Shown: positions 18,806 through 28,741, counted from the stretch's first letter. The stretch: DNA of 64,000 nt from Thalassospira lucentensis (GCF_032921865.1 NZ_CP136684.1:2515001-2579000); one strand, 5' to 3'. Numbers and translations: made by a program. The notes: generated by a model from the sequence alone, not told the origin.

Positions 18806-19907
18806 TTTCGTCTCCTGGTCCTTGAGCTTCCTGCGTCACATCGACTTTTGTTTCGTTTTCGACATCGGGTTTGTGATCCGGCTGCAACGGGTCCCCATCC
18901 TGTTGTAGCTGATCATCTTTATCGTTGATCCCGATTTCTATGTGCGACGCATCATCCTGCGGGGATGTTGGCATATTAACCCGTTCTGTGCCATGACCTT
19001 CTTCGGTCTGACCGGTCGATACAGGTGTGTCGTGTGATCCTGTTCCCTCGGCGTCAAGCCGGTTTCCAGGTGCCGGTTCCGGATCGGAAGCCGGTACCTC
19101 GGACCTTGCCGGGGGCTGTTTGGGCGGCAGGTCGGCCAGACTGGTGTCTTGTATGACAGGATCGCCCATATCGCTGCCGTCGAGCTCATACTCCTCGCCA
19201 TGGCCTTGAAGGGCGCGCTCCACGATATCGTTGATTTCGGCCCAGATGCGTTTGGTATCGCGAACCGCTGTTCCGTCGCCCCATGAAACATGGCAATCAC
19301 CAAGATCGATATCGGGTTCGCCAACCACACCGACCTTGCCCGAGAACCCCCGCGACTGCGCGATTTTTTCAACACTTTCCGAAACCATGTCGCTGATATC
19401 GGGATGGACCTGAACAATCACCTTGGGCGCGTCAAACAGGTTTGCCAGACATTGACGTACGATGCTTTCGATTTCGGTGAGTTCGAACTGTTTCGACCAG
19501 GCCGGCGCAATTTTGCGCATCACGCCGATAGCAACATGAATGGCGTCCTCGTTGATGCGGGCGTTGGCGCGTTTTTGCTGTTCGTCAATCCGGGCAAGGG
19601 TCTCGGCAAGACGTGCCGAAGTATCTGCCATCGCCTGTTCAAGGGATGACCGAATTTCAGCATGTCCCTGTTCAATGCCGCGGGCGAAGCCTTCGGCATC
19701 GGCGGCTTCGCGGGCCGCGGCCTCAGCTTCGGCTACCATCTGGGCGGCTTGTTCTTCGGTGTAAATTGCCGGAGGAGGGGGCGGGGCCTCCTCCTCCTTT
19801 TTCTTTTTGCCCAGAGAATAATGTTCATCATCCGAACCGGACGAACGAATGACGTTATCGGCATCATCGAAACTGAGCGAGAATTTGAATTTTTCAATGG
19901 CCGTCAT
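18795..19907 (-). CDS. fliH: Flagellar export apparatus protein FliH
   Basis: About 370 residues. The core has a coiled-coil (residues about 45-110, with an Ala/Glu-rich repeat) and the FliH C-terminal domain (VAIGVMRKIAPAW, IVRQCLANLFDAPKVIVQVHPD, DCHVSWGDGTAVRDTKRIWAEI). FliH anchors FliI to the C-ring. An extra disordered C-terminal tail of about 125 residues, rich in Pro, Glu and Asp, follows the domain. I chose the ATG at 19907 (MTAIEKF); a TTG ten codons upstream is possible. It lies directly after fliF, where fliG would be expected. Confidence 0.88.
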   Translation of the reverse strand: MTAIEKFKFSLSFDDADNVIRSSGSDDEHYSLGKKKKEEEAPPPPPAIYTEEQAAQMVAEAEAAAREAADAEGFARGIEQGHAEIRSSLEQAMADTSARLAETLARIDEQQKRANARINEDAIHVAIGVMRKIAPAWSKQFELTEIESIVRQCLANLFDAPKVIVQVHPDISDMVSESVEKIAQSRGFSGKVGVVGEPDIDLGDCHVSWGDGTAVRDTKRIWAEINDIVERALQGHGEEYELDGSDMGDPVIQDTSLADLPPKQPPARSEVPASDPEPAPGNRLDAEGTGSHDTPVSTGQTEEGHGTERVNMPTSPQDDASHIEIGINDKDDQLQQDGDPLQPDHKPDVENETKVDVTQEAQGPGDENGR

Positions 19908-19988
19908 ATCGAACCGCTGGTTTGGTTTGGGCGACAAGCGGGCCGGTGGCCTTACGCCACCCTGCCCATGATTGGATCGTCAGGCAAA

Positions 19989-21668
19989 TCAGGTTTCCTG
20001 ATAAAGCCAGTTGCGAATGATCGACAGAGCCTCTTCCGGGTGCTTCTCGACAATCTCGCCGATCTTCTTGACCGAGGAGGCTTTCACACGACCTTCGACC
20101 TGCGACAGGTTGATCAGTTCTTCGCCATCTTCCATGCCCGGTGCTATCGGAACCGGTGATGGTCCTGTCAGGGCAGGGGTGCCTTCTGCCGTCATGTCCT
20201 CGGCCAGCAGCTGACGCTGTGCCATATCGGCGGCACTTGGCAGTGTTTCGAAGGCACGGGTCAGAAGCGGGCGAACCACCAGAAGGATGACCAGAATCGC
20301 AACGATGGCAAGGACCAGCATCTCGGCGATACGGAAGATTTCGGCTTTGTCGAGACCAAGGAACGTTTCGACATCTTCATCCGGGAACAGGTCTGCCGTG
20401 TCGGCAAATCTCATATTGATCACTTCGACCTGATCGCTGCGTGCAGGGTCATAGCCGATTGCACTGCGAACAAGAGCCGCGATCTTCTCCAGATCCTCCG
20501 GGGAACGTTCCTGATAAAGCCGTTCACCGTTCTCATCTGTGGTGTAGGTCCCATCAACCAGAACCGCAACGGTCACTCGGGAAATTTCGCCAATTTCCTT
20601 GACCTTTGTCGTGGTGGTTTTGGAAATCTCGTAATTGACGGTTTCCTCGGACCGGGTTTCCTGGCTGCTGGTGCCTGCTCCCTGTCCGGCGTCGAAGTTG
20701 GCGTCCGGCAGATTGTTTTGCAGCGTTACCGGGTCGGTACCCTCGGTTTCGCTGTTGGTGGAATTTTCGTCGATCGTCTGGCTGGAGCGTACAACCCGTT
20801 CGTCCGGGTTAAACCGTTCATCCGCCGTTGTGACCTTGTTGAAATCCATTTCAACCGAAACTTCGGCACGGACTTCGCCATAACCAAGGGAACGCGACAG
20901 AAGATCTTCGATCGTATTGCGCAGGCGCGTTTCGTTGCGGATGCGCATTTCATCGGCGGTCTGGGTCAGGAAGGTTGATGATTGCTCTTCGCCCTGACCG
21001 CGAGCCAGAAGGCGACCGCGTTCATCAATGATCGAAACCTTGCTTGGGGTCAGTTGGGGCACCGCCGCTGCAACAAGATGCTGGATGGCAATGACCTGTT
21101 CGGGTTTCAATTCTCCGCCAGCCATTTTAACGGCGATGGATGCGCTTGCTTCCTGTGTTTCACGCGAGAACATCTGGCGTTTGGGCAACACAAGATGAAC
21201 ACGCGCCTGCTGGACGGACTGTATGGCCGTGATGGTACGCGCCAACTCGCCCTCAAGCGCGCGGACATGGTTGATGTTCTGCTCAAAGCTGGTCGCGCCA
21301 AGGCCGCTGCCATTGTCGAAAACTTCATAGCCGACGGAACCACCTGTCGGCAAACCGCTTTCGGCCATCGACAGGCGCATGCGGTTGACCTGATCGGCCG
21401 GGACCAGAATTTCGGTGCCGTTATTCAAAAGCTGGTAGGAAACCTGCTGTTCTTCTAGCCGGTTGACGATCTGGCTGGCGTCCGCAGGATTAAGATCGCG
21501 ATATAGCAATTCCATATTCGGTGCCGAGACACGCAGAATAAGGAATGCAAAAAACACAAGCAGCAACACCCCGACGCCACTAATGGCCATCAGGCGTGTC
21601 GGTCCAAGACCTTTAAGCGTTTGCAATAAACCGCCCACGTTCGACTGCTCCGGATCGATTGTTACCAC
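19989..21668 (-). CDS. fliF: Flagellar MS-ring protein FliF
   Basis: About 559 residues with two membrane helices (LMAISGVGVLLLVFFAFLIL near residue 30, and MLVLAIVAILVILLVVRPLL near 440) bracketing the periplasmic ring-building motifs. YRDLNPADASQIVNRLEE, the EGELARTI helix and LVLPKRQMFSRE identify the family. The C-terminal tail, which recruits FliG, is present and ends with IIRNWLYQE. The start is uncertain: I prefer GTG at 21668 (VVTIDPEQ), but a TTG ten codons upstream is possible. First gene of a nine-gene operon; a CtrA-like box lies about 70 bp upstream. Confidence 0.93.
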   Translation of the reverse strand: MVTIDPEQSNVGGLLQTLKGLGPTRLMAISGVGVLLLVFFAFLILRVSAPNMELLYRDLNPADASQIVNRLEEQQVSYQLLNNGTEILVPADQVNRMRLSMAESGLPTGGSVGYEVFDNGSGLGATSFEQNINHVRALEGELARTITAIQSVQQARVHLVLPKRQMFSRETQEASASIAVKMAGGELKPEQVIAIQHLVAAAVPQLTPSKVSIIDERGRLLARGQGEEQSSTFLTQTADEMRIRNETRLRNTIEDLLSRSLGYGEVRAEVSVEMDFNKVTTADERFNPDERVVRSSQTIDENSTNSETEGTDPVTLQNNLPDANFDAGQGAGTSSQETRSEETVNYEISKTTTTKVKEIGEISRVTVAVLVDGTYTTDENGERLYQERSPEDLEKIAALVRSAIGYDPARSDQVEVINMRFADTADLFPDEDVETFLGLDKAEIFRIAEMLVLAIVAILVILLVVRPLLTRAFETLPSAADMAQRQLLAEDMTAEGTPALTGPSPVPIAPGMEDGEELINLSQVEGRVKASSVKKIGEIVEKHPEEALSIIRNWLYQET

Positions 21669-21734
21669 TGTCCCCAACACCGGCAGATGTCCGCACAATA
21701 GCTACCGGTATCATCAACGAATAGAAGCGCATAT

Positions 21735-21749
21735 TGAAGAACAGGTTAA
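21735..21749 (-). promoter_or_regulatory. CtrA-like box upstream of fliF
   Basis: On the minus strand the sequence reads TTAA-CCTGTTC-TTCA, one mismatch from the CtrA consensus TTAA-N7-TTAA. It is well placed for the fliF operon, which shows no sigma-54 element in its upstream region. CtrA control of the fliF operon is known in Caulobacter; here it is inferred. Confidence 0.45.
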
Positions 21750-21854
21750 CGACCGGCAATTATTGCCCAGTAATGTGTCCAAAATTCGCCAGTGATTTGA
21801 ATCATTTGCATCTTTGGCGAGATCAATATGCTGCCCATTATGTAGGTATTGCGT

Positions 21855-21888
21855 GCCCCAAAAAGAAGCCCGGCTGAAAAAGCCGGGC
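21855..21888 (-). terminator. Terminator downstream of flgE
   Basis: An 8-bp GC-rich inverted repeat (gcccggct 21868-21875 / agccgggc 21881-21888). Read on the minus strand it is followed by TTCTTTTTGG. It closes the fliK-flgD-flgE transcript. Confidence 0.8.
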
Positions 21889-21948
21889 GAGTCCCTGTAA
21901 ATATGCAGTCCATCGGGGCAGCAAAGCCGCCCCGATGGTATCCATCAG

Positions 21949-23658
21949 TTACCGTTTGATACGGATAAGCTCGTCGAGCATTTCGTCAGTCGTGGTGATC
22001 GTCTTGGTGTTCGCTGAATAGGCGCGTTGGGTCACAATCATGTTTGTGAATTCCTCGGCAAGATCGACGTTCGACGATTCAAGCGCGGATGCCACAACGT
22101 TACCTGCACCATTCAGACCCGGTTCACGCAGCAGATAGTCACCCGATTCACGTGTCTGACGATAAACGTTACCCGAATAGTTTTCCATTTCATCAGGGGC
22201 TTCGAATGTCGCAATTGCCAGTTTATAGATTGGACGTTTCACACCGTTGGCGAATTCGACCTGAAGGAAACCTTCCTCGGTGAAGGCATAGTTCACCATT
22301 GAACCTGCCTGGGCACCGTTCTGGTTAATAAAGCGGGTGTCATACTCTACGAGGTTACCGTTAGAGTCCGAACCTGCACCAAACTGGGTGATACCGTTCG
22401 TCAGTCCAACCGTACCGAGATCAAGGGTGATTTCGTTGGGATTGGAGCCATTGGTCCAGTTTGCGGTGATTTCCTGATCAAGCAGGTCGGTACCAGCGTT
22501 ATCGGTAAAGGTCCGCAGGCTGCCGTCACCGTTAAAGGTAATGATACCGGACTGGATCAATCCGTTAGGATGCTGGGTCGCATCAAGTTCACCTGTTGTC
22601 GTGTTTCCGGTAAGTTCAAATCCCCAACGGTTTTGGCCCAGCTTAATGACCTGCAACTGGACAACATGTGCCGTACCAAGGGAGTCATAGATTGTTACAG
22701 GCATGGTGTTGTTTTCGGCAACAGCGCCCGATGCCAGGTTACCACCCGTGTAGGTCGCAGCCAGAGTTGCCGGGAACGGACCGGTAAAGCCAAGAGCCGT
22801 CAGCGGCGTGTTGTTGTTGTTGGTAATGACAACGTCCTGATCGGCGAAGGAACCGGTAATGGTCAGGGTATCGTTGGTGCCGGTTGCTGTTGCTGTTGCG
22901 GTCACGCCGGTAACAGCACTGATTTCTGCTGCGATATCAGCAAGCGTTTCACCAGCGTTGATTGTGATTGTCGTGGTGGTACCGTTATAGGTGATGTCAA
23001 AAGAATCACCGGCGGCAATGCCAGCCTGACCTGCAAGGGCAGCAGTACCATCAATACCCAATGTGGTGGAAACATCCGAACCGCCTGTCAACGGAGTTTC
23101 ATTGGCATTAAGGTTTGCCCCGAACTCAATTGTCGTGGTTGACGCGGCTGCCGTCAGGATCGAGTTGATATCAAGAACCTGCAGATCGGAAATCGCAGAA
23201 CTGTTCGACGTTGTTGGCGTTCCTGTCGGGTCCAGAAGGACGCCATTACGATCGGTTGCCCAGCCCTGAACATAATACCCGGCAGTATTACGCAAGTAGC
23301 CGTCATCGTCAGGTTTGAAATCACCTGCACGCGTGAAGAATATTTCGTTGTCCGAGCCGGGGGTGTTTGTGTCGCGGACAACAAAAAAGCCATCGCCGGA
23401 AATTGCGGCTGCTGTATTTGACGAGGTCGCCTGCAGCAAGCCCTGCTTGCTGATCAATGCGGTCGGGTGAAACCGAACACCACCGGGGGTGTAACGGGTG
23501 TCGGTTGCGGATTCCGTAACAAGCGTCGAGAAACGCCCAACGGTTCCCTTGTAACCGACCGTATTGAGGTTCGAGATGTTATCCGAAATGACGCCCAGGT
23601 TTTGCGACTGGGCATTAAGGCCGGATACACCGGAAATCATTGCACCAAAAAGGCTCAT
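21949..23658 (-). CDS. flgE: Flagellar hook protein FlgE
   Basis: 569 residues, longer than enterobacterial FlgE (about 400) because of an enlarged central variable domain. The N-terminal MSLFGAMISGVSGLNAQSQN and SDNISNLNTVGYKG motifs of rod/hook proteins are present, and the C-terminus has SNVDLAEEFTNMIVTQRAYSAN. It polymerises into the hook. Final gene of the sigma-54-linked operon fliK-flgD-flgE. Confidence 0.96.
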   Translation of the reverse strand: MSLFGAMISGVSGLNAQSQNLGVISDNISNLNTVGYKGTVGRFSTLVTESATDTRYTPGGVRFHPTALISKQGLLQATSSNTAAAISGDGFFVVRDTNTPGSDNEIFFTRAGDFKPDDDGYLRNTAGYYVQGWATDRNGVLLDPTGTPTTSNSSAISDLQVLDINSILTAAASTTTIEFGANLNANETPLTGGSDVSTTLGIDGTAALAGQAGIAAGDSFDITYNGTTTTITINAGETLADIAAEISAVTGVTATATATGTNDTLTITGSFADQDVVITNNNNTPLTALGFTGPFPATLAATYTGGNLASGAVAENNTMPVTIYDSLGTAHVVQLQVIKLGQNRWGFELTGNTTTGELDATQHPNGLIQSGIITFNGDGSLRTFTDNAGTDLLDQEITANWTNGSNPNEITLDLGTVGLTNGITQFGAGSDSNGNLVEYDTRFINQNGAQAGSMVNYAFTEEGFLQVEFANGVKRPIYKLAIATFEAPDEMENYSGNVYRQTRESGDYLLREPGLNGAGNVVASALESSNVDLAEEFTNMIVTQRAYSANTKTITTTDEMLDELIRIKR

Positions 23659-23709
23659 TTTTATTCTCCTGCACCTACAGGGTGTTGATCAAAATCCGGA
23701 TGAGAGCCT

Positions 23710-24495
23710 TCAGGCTGCTTCGTCCTGTTCGTCAGTTCCGGGATTATTATTGTCGTCATTATTATCACCGGTCTCGGTTCCGGTATCTGTGCTGTTCGCG
23801 CCAAGCTTGACGTTAGTCAGGGTTCCAAACGGCACAGAAACGTCACCGATACGCAGATAAATGTCGTTATCACCAATATCGACACTGTCGACATTGCCGA
23901 TGATACCAATCGCCATCGAAGCGGGTTTGCCTTTTTCGTCCTTGAACGTATCACCGTTGGCAGCCATCGGTTTAAGCACAAGGGTGTAGGCACCCTCGGC
24001 CTGCGCGACGCCACTATTGTTCTTGCCGTCCCAGGTAAAGTTCTGAAGACCGGAAACGTCGGTGAGATCTTCGGAATAAACCGTCTTGCCGCTTTGATCC
24101 TGGACCTGCAATTGCAGGCGCGGAACTTCCGGCGAGATGTTGTATTTGTATTTGAGCTCGCCACCATCTTCGAGCCAGTTGGTGTCGCCAACCGCTTCGA
24201 TCTCGGCCCCGACATAGGACAGGGCGGAAAGCTGTCGCTGCTGGCTTTGCATCGCAAGCAGGTTTTCAAGGTTCTTGTTGCTCTGAATCCCTTGCTCGAC
24301 CTGGGCGAACTGGCTCAACTGGTCGGTGAATTTGTCACTTTCCATCGGCGAGGTCGGGTCCTGATTCTTGAGCTGGGTGGTCAACAGCGTCAGGAACGTG
24401 TCGAAGTTCTGGGCCAATTGGTTGGCGGAGCTGCTGGAGGCAGCATTCGTATTGTTTCCTGCCACGCCAATATTGGTAGTTGATGAAACGGTCAT
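23710..24495 (-). CDS. flgD: Hook assembly scaffold protein FlgD
   Basis: 261 residues. Seen: the N-terminal export and cap segment (DTFLTLLTTQLKNQDPTSPMESDKFTDQL), the helix QFAQVEQGIQSNKNLENLLA, a FlgD Ig-like/tudor region (WDGKNNSGVAQAEGAYTL), and an acidic Asn/Asp-rich tail. FlgD caps the growing hook. It lies between fliK and flgE. Confidence 0.95.
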   Translation of the reverse strand: MTVSSTTNIGVAGNNTNAASSSSANQLAQNFDTFLTLLTTQLKNQDPTSPMESDKFTDQLSQFAQVEQGIQSNKNLENLLAMQSQQRQLSALSYVGAEIEAVGDTNWLEDGGELKYKYNISPEVPRLQLQVQDQSGKTVYSEDLTDVSGLQNFTWDGKNNSGVAQAEGAYTLVLKPMAANGDTFKDEKGKPASMAIGIIGNVDSVDIGDNDIYLRIGDVSVPFGTLTNVKLGANSTDTGTETGDNNDDNNNPGTDEQDEAA

Positions 24496-24516
24496 AATCC
24501 TGTTCCTCTACCTTTC

Positions 24517-26115
24517 CTAAATCCGGATATCAACGAGGCCGTTGGGATTGATCCCGTAGCCAATCGCGACATGTTCTGCGAGTTCGGCACCGCTCATGAC
24601 GTCACCTTCGTCAGGCGTGCTGCCAGGATTGTTTGCCATGCGGGATTGGCCGTTGCCTTCCTGGCTTTGGCCACCTTCGTTCCGATGTTCGAAGGTAAAG
24701 CTTTGGCTATCCGCATTCAGACCTGCATCTTTGAGGGCCTGCTGCAAAGCACGTGAATCCTGTCGCAGCATATCGAGAGTTTCACGGGTATCTGCCTGGA
24801 TAACACCCTGAACGCGACCGTCATGGCTGATTTCCAGTTTCACATCGACCCGACCAAGATGTTCAGGGCGCAGTTGAACAGAAATTTTGTCCACACCCTC
24901 GCTGGCGGCATTGCGGATATGCACCGCGACCTGCTGCTGCACCTGCTGGGCGGGGGCATGGCGTGCTGTATGTGCTGTCTGACCAGCGGCATTGCCCTGG
25001 GTCAGGATGTTGTTGCCGGCAAGCTGGCCATTACCAGCCTGCACAGTGCCATCGGTCGTGCCGGTTGCGCTAACGATGGACGTTGTCTTGCCGTTGGTTG
25101 CAGTTTGAGGTTGGGCACCTGGCTGCATGTTTTGCAGATTGGCCGCACCGGCCATGGCCTGCTGTGCTGCCTGATTGGTCGTGGCTGTCGGGTTTGCATT
25201 CGCCGAGGTTTGGTTGCCGGTACCTGAATTGGCATTCGCAGTATTGTTACCGGTCGTACCCTGTGCGGTTTCGCTAACCGATTTAACGGTGCGTTCACCA
25301 CTCATGGAGTCAACGATCTTCGAGAGGAAACTGTCGTTATCTCCGACACCTTCGGTGCTGCCATCAACGCCGTTCAATGCCGACTTCGCTGCTGCACCTG
25401 CCGCCGGTTGGGAGAGGGCAGTAGAACTCATCAGGCCGTCGGTTGTTCCGTCGGCATTCTGTGCGGGCGTAGTAGAACCAGGCTGAGTAGCAGCCTGTGC
25501 TGTCGAGGCGACGACCGCGCCAGTTTGAGTTGCCAAGTTCGGATTGGTTTGCTGAGCCGCCGGATTTATAACGGGGATAGCTGCCAAATCAGGATCAGCG
25601 ACTTTATCACCTTGTGGTGTTTCTGCTGCGGTATCATCTTTCACTGCAACTTGTTCACCGGAGGTGACTTCTTCTTCCGGACTTTGGGCAGGTTCGGAAT
25701 GATCATTCGGGGATGTCATATCACGTTCGTTCCGGTCATCCATTGCCGGATCGCTATCTGCCACGTCAGTACTGTCTTTTGTGTCATACGCATCGTCATG
25801 CTTGTCCGCGGCATCCCGGTGATCATATTGGTCATCGTGATCGGTGCGTGTCTCGTTCCGCGGGCTATCGGGCTTGCTGTAATTGTCGCGCGATGACGAA
25901 TTTGCTGTGTCGCTGCGCTTTGCATCCTCGTCATGACGGATTTGTGTATGGGCAGTTTTTGCCGCGTCATGACGGATTTGGGAATTGCGTTCTGCCCAGT
26001 TGTCTGTGACCTGATCCATCACGTCGCCAAAGGACACATCGCTGCTGACAGACGCGGTCTGGCCCGGGATGGATATGGTAGGTGATGCCGATCTGATAAT
26101 CGCAGAGCTGTTCAT
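24517..26115 (-). CDS. fliK: Flagellar hook-length control protein FliK
   Basis: 532 residues. The long N-terminal ruler region is rich in Asp, Ser, Thr, Ala and Gln, with a twice-used unit QIRHD near its start. The C-terminal substrate-switch domain is clear: ISVQLRPEHLGRVDVKLEI, VQGVIQADTRETLDMLRQD, LQQALKDAGLNADSQSFTF. FliK measures hook length and switches FlhB specificity. Promoter: the sigma-54 element at 26150-26165. Confidence 0.94.
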   Translation of the reverse strand: MNSSAIIRSASPTISIPGQTASVSSDVSFGDVMDQVTDNWAERNSQIRHDAAKTAHTQIRHDEDAKRSDTANSSSRDNYSKPDSPRNETRTDHDDQYDHRDAADKHDDAYDTKDSTDVADSDPAMDDRNERDMTSPNDHSEPAQSPEEEVTSGEQVAVKDDTAAETPQGDKVADPDLAAIPVINPAAQQTNPNLATQTGAVVASTAQAATQPGSTTPAQNADGTTDGLMSSTALSQPAAGAAAKSALNGVDGSTEGVGDNDSFLSKIVDSMSGERTVKSVSETAQGTTGNNTANANSGTGNQTSANANPTATTNQAAQQAMAGAANLQNMQPGAQPQTATNGKTTSIVSATGTTDGTVQAGNGQLAGNNILTQGNAAGQTAHTARHAPAQQVQQQVAVHIRNAASEGVDKISVQLRPEHLGRVDVKLEISHDGRVQGVIQADTRETLDMLRQDSRALQQALKDAGLNADSQSFTFEHRNEGGQSQEGNGQSRMANNPGSTPDEGDVMSGAELAEHVAIGYGINPNGLVDIRI

Positions 26116-26149
26116 GACATGGTCCTTCTCAAAACAGTGTCAGAACATT

Positions 26150-26165
26150 TGCAAAAGCCGGGCCA
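26150..26165 (-). promoter_or_regulatory. Sigma-54 promoter of fliK-flgD-flgE
   Basis: Minus strand TGGCCCG-GCTT-TTGCA, with GG-N10-GC spacing. One mismatch from TGGCACG-N4-TTGCW. It lies 35 bp upstream of the fliK ATG. Confidence 0.8.
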
Positions 26166-26267
26166 ATTTTGAGTATTAAAGATTCATGCAGAGAATCAGA
26201 TATTTAACTATCACATCAATCGGGAGGCATTTTTTACCGGGCATTCTTTGTCTTCTGGTGGAAACAA

Positions 26268-26295
26268 AAAAGCCCCCGACGGAGCGGGAGCTTTT
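26268..26295 (-). terminator. Terminator downstream of fliS
   Basis: 11-bp stem with one G-U pair (26268-26278 / 26285-26295), followed on the minus strand by six T residues. Just downstream of the fliS stop codon. Confidence 0.8.
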
Positions 26296-26314
26296 GGCAA
26301 CGACAGATAAAAGA

Positions 26315-26830
26315 TCAGGCAGAAATTGACAGGCCGGATGGGCGCGGCCGGTTTTCATTCCCGTCTTCCGAGGAAGGGGACGGCTGACGAGGAGAATACT
26401 GTGCTTGCGGGCGTTGCTGGGTTTGTTGCACAGCCATAATCGCCTGTCGCATTTCATCTTCGCTTTTGTCAGCAAGGGTTGCCCAAGAGTCCCGTAATGG
26501 TGACAGAAGACGGATAACTTCGTTTGCTGCCTCCGGGTCGTTATGGCGATCAACATCCATCAACCGGATCATGCAATGAGAATAAAGACGTTCGAGATTA
26601 GCAGAAATTTCTCCGCCCTGATCCATGTCGAGGGTACTGGAGAGGTGTGCGATCAACTCTTGCGCTTTACAGTTGGCATTGCAGCGGCTCTGAATATCTT
26701 TGCTTTCGATTGCACGGAGAGCCTCTTGCAAGCACGACAGCGTTTTCTCAAACAGCATGAAAACCATTTTGGCGGGGGATGCTGTATTGACTTGCTGATT
26801 CTTGTACGTCTGTGCTGCACGTTCGTTCAT
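26315..26830 (-). CDS. fliS: Flagellin export chaperone FliS
   Basis: 171 residues. Family pattern: AAQTYKNQQVNTASPAKMVFMLFEKTLSCLQEAL (first helices), then NLERLYSHCMIRLMDVDRHND, matching FliS helical bundle landmarks. FliS binds the flagellin C-terminus in the cytosol and prevents premature polymerisation. The protein is about 40 residues longer than usual because of a Gln/Pro/Ser-rich tail. It follows fliD in the same orientation, 57 bp apart. Confidence 0.93.
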   Translation of the reverse strand: MNERAAQTYKNQQVNTASPAKMVFMLFEKTLSCLQEALRAIESKDIQSRCNANCKAQELIAHLSSTLDMDQGGEISANLERLYSHCMIRLMDVDRHNDPEAANEVIRLLSPLRDSWATLADKSEDEMRQAIMAVQQTQQRPQAQYSPRQPSPSSEDGNENRPRPSGLSISA

Positions 26831-26887
26831 GCTACACTCCTTGGTCTGCTAGGCGTCCTGTCAGTGTGCATGTATGGCGGCAAAAAG

Positions 26888-28660
26888 TTAATTATTATCT
26901 TTGCCGGCCGCCATCAATTCATCGAGAGAGCTCTGGATGTTCTTCATGCGGGCCAAGGCAGTTTCCATGTTAATGAAGCGATCCATCAGGTTTTCACGCT
27001 GGCTCGCCAGACGTTCATCAATCCGGTCAATTTTGTCCTGATAGGATGTGTTCTGCGTTTCAAGTGCAGTGATTTCCTGACTCAGGCTACCTTCTTCGTC
27101 CTTCAGGATCGAATCCAGTTCGAAATACAGTTGCGAGCCGATACCGACGCTGGTGTCAACTGTGGCTGTTGTAGAAGCCATTCCGTCGCCACTGTAAAAC
27201 AGTCGCAAGCCGTCCGCAGTCGTTATGCTGTTGCCACTAACTGTTGCGTTTTTGCCTGTGGTGGTTACACCGTCAACGGTGATATCGTAGGTGACGCCAT
27301 TCACCACACCGCCCGACGCATTAATGTTAAAACTGTAAGTCGCGGCATTGGTTTTACCGTCGAAGCCCGTCATCGTCAGATCCGAGTTGTCTGACTTGCC
27401 ACGGAACAGGAAGAGTTCCATGACTTCATTTGGCTCATTCAGAAGGGCTTCGTTCAGTTTGGTTTCATCAATCTGAAGCGTGTTGTTAAGCAATGGATCC
27501 TGATTGGTGCCATAAGCGATAAAATCGACACCAATTTCAGCCAAGACAGAATAATCGTCTTTATCTGTCCGGTCCGTTACGCCCTTGGCAAATGAACCTG
27601 CAATCTGCTGCAAGGCGGCTTCGATGGATTTGACTGTTGAGTTCCCCAACAGGACTGAATCTTCCGAAGCTTCCCCCGTGGTGGGATCAACAAACGTCTT
27701 TTCGTTGATAAAGGACTGCACGGCATTATATGCGTCAACAAAATCAACGATGGCCGTTTTGGCTTGGTTCAGGTCCTGCTCAACTTCAATTTTGATCTTT
27801 GTGCCCGGTTCTGCATCGTAAAGGCTGATGTTTAGCCCATCGACAAGATCCGAAAACTCATTTGACGAACGGGTAACGGCAACGCCGTCAAGTTTGATCA
27901 GGGCATTGTTGCCATCATCAATCACGTTTGCCGCGTTGATCGTCGTCGGATCACTCAGAACGCCAAGGTTCTGAAGGACTGCACCGCTATCATCACTAAA
28001 GGAAATCCGGTTTTCCTCGCCTTCCGCTGTCGAAGTAAAGATCAGCGTACTTTCAGTTGGTGAAACCTTGACGACAGATGCCTGAACGCCTGTACTGTCC
28101 TTAAGGTTATTAATCTTGTCGCGGATATCCTGAAGGGTATCGCCTGCGCTCACGGTAATTTGCGAACTTCCGGTTCCACCTGTGATGGTGAACTGGCCGG
28201 TGCCTGCTATCCCTGTGACATCTGCACCTGCTGCAACGCCGATCGTATCGCTTGAAAGCTTGTGCTTGGTTGCAATCTGATCGACTTCAAAAGAATAGGA
28301 ACCGGTTGCAGCAGCATTGGATGCGGTGATGCCAATCAGCTCGCCAGCGGTGGTCGAGCTATCGGTTGATGCATAAATCTGTTTTGACTCGAAAATGTTC
28401 TTCGATTTGTCAAAGCTGGTCGCCCCATAAAGATTCGCCATGGAATCTTTGAGAGTCCCCATCAAATTTTGAAGGTCTTTCAGGGCTGTAAGTTTGTCGT
28501 CATTGGACTCGATCCGTTTTTCCAGAGAGTCCGCTGGAATGCGACGCGCGGCAATCATCTTGTCGACAACATCAACAAAGTCGATGTTCGAGGAGCCGCC
28601 CGAAAGCTGAATTCGGCCGTTCTCACCAACATAGATGTTATTCAGGTTTACGCCGCTCAT
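26888..28660 (-). CDS. fliD: Filament cap protein FliD
   Basis: 590 residues. The N-terminal FliD domain (SSNIDFVDVVDKMIAARRIPADSLEKRIESNDDKL and following) and the C-terminal coiled-coil (LETQNTSYQDKIDRIDERLASQRENLMDRFINMETALARM) are intact. FliD forms the pentameric cap that folds flagellin at the filament tip. A sigma-54 promoter lies 66 bp upstream of the start codon. The gene is likely co-transcribed with fliS. Confidence 0.95.
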   Translation of the reverse strand: MSGVNLNNIYVGENGRIQLSGGSSNIDFVDVVDKMIAARRIPADSLEKRIESNDDKLTALKDLQNLMGTLKDSMANLYGATSFDKSKNIFESKQIYASTDSSTTAGELIGITASNAAATGSYSFEVDQIATKHKLSSDTIGVAAGADVTGIAGTGQFTITGGTGSSQITVSAGDTLQDIRDKINNLKDSTGVQASVVKVSPTESTLIFTSTAEGEENRISFSDDSGAVLQNLGVLSDPTTINAANVIDDGNNALIKLDGVAVTRSSNEFSDLVDGLNISLYDAEPGTKIKIEVEQDLNQAKTAIVDFVDAYNAVQSFINEKTFVDPTTGEASEDSVLLGNSTVKSIEAALQQIAGSFAKGVTDRTDKDDYSVLAEIGVDFIAYGTNQDPLLNNTLQIDETKLNEALLNEPNEVMELFLFRGKSDNSDLTMTGFDGKTNAATYSFNINASGGVVNGVTYDITVDGVTTTGKNATVSGNSITTADGLRLFYSGDGMASTTATVDTSVGIGSQLYFELDSILKDEEGSLSQEITALETQNTSYQDKIDRIDERLASQRENLMDRFINMETALARMKNIQSSLDELMAAGKDNN

Positions 28661-28725
28661 TTGTTTAGCTCCCTGGGCACGTCGATAGGCAACATTTGCA
28701 CTTCTTGTCCTGACGCTATTTTATG

Positions 28726-28741
28726 AGCAAGAAGCGTGCCT
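28726..28741 (-). promoter_or_regulatory. Sigma-54 promoter of fliD-fliS
   Basis: Minus strand AGGCACG-CTTC-TTGCT; only the first base departs from TGGCACG-N4-TTGCW. GG-N10-GC spacing is exact. Lies between flaG and fliD. Confidence 0.85.
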
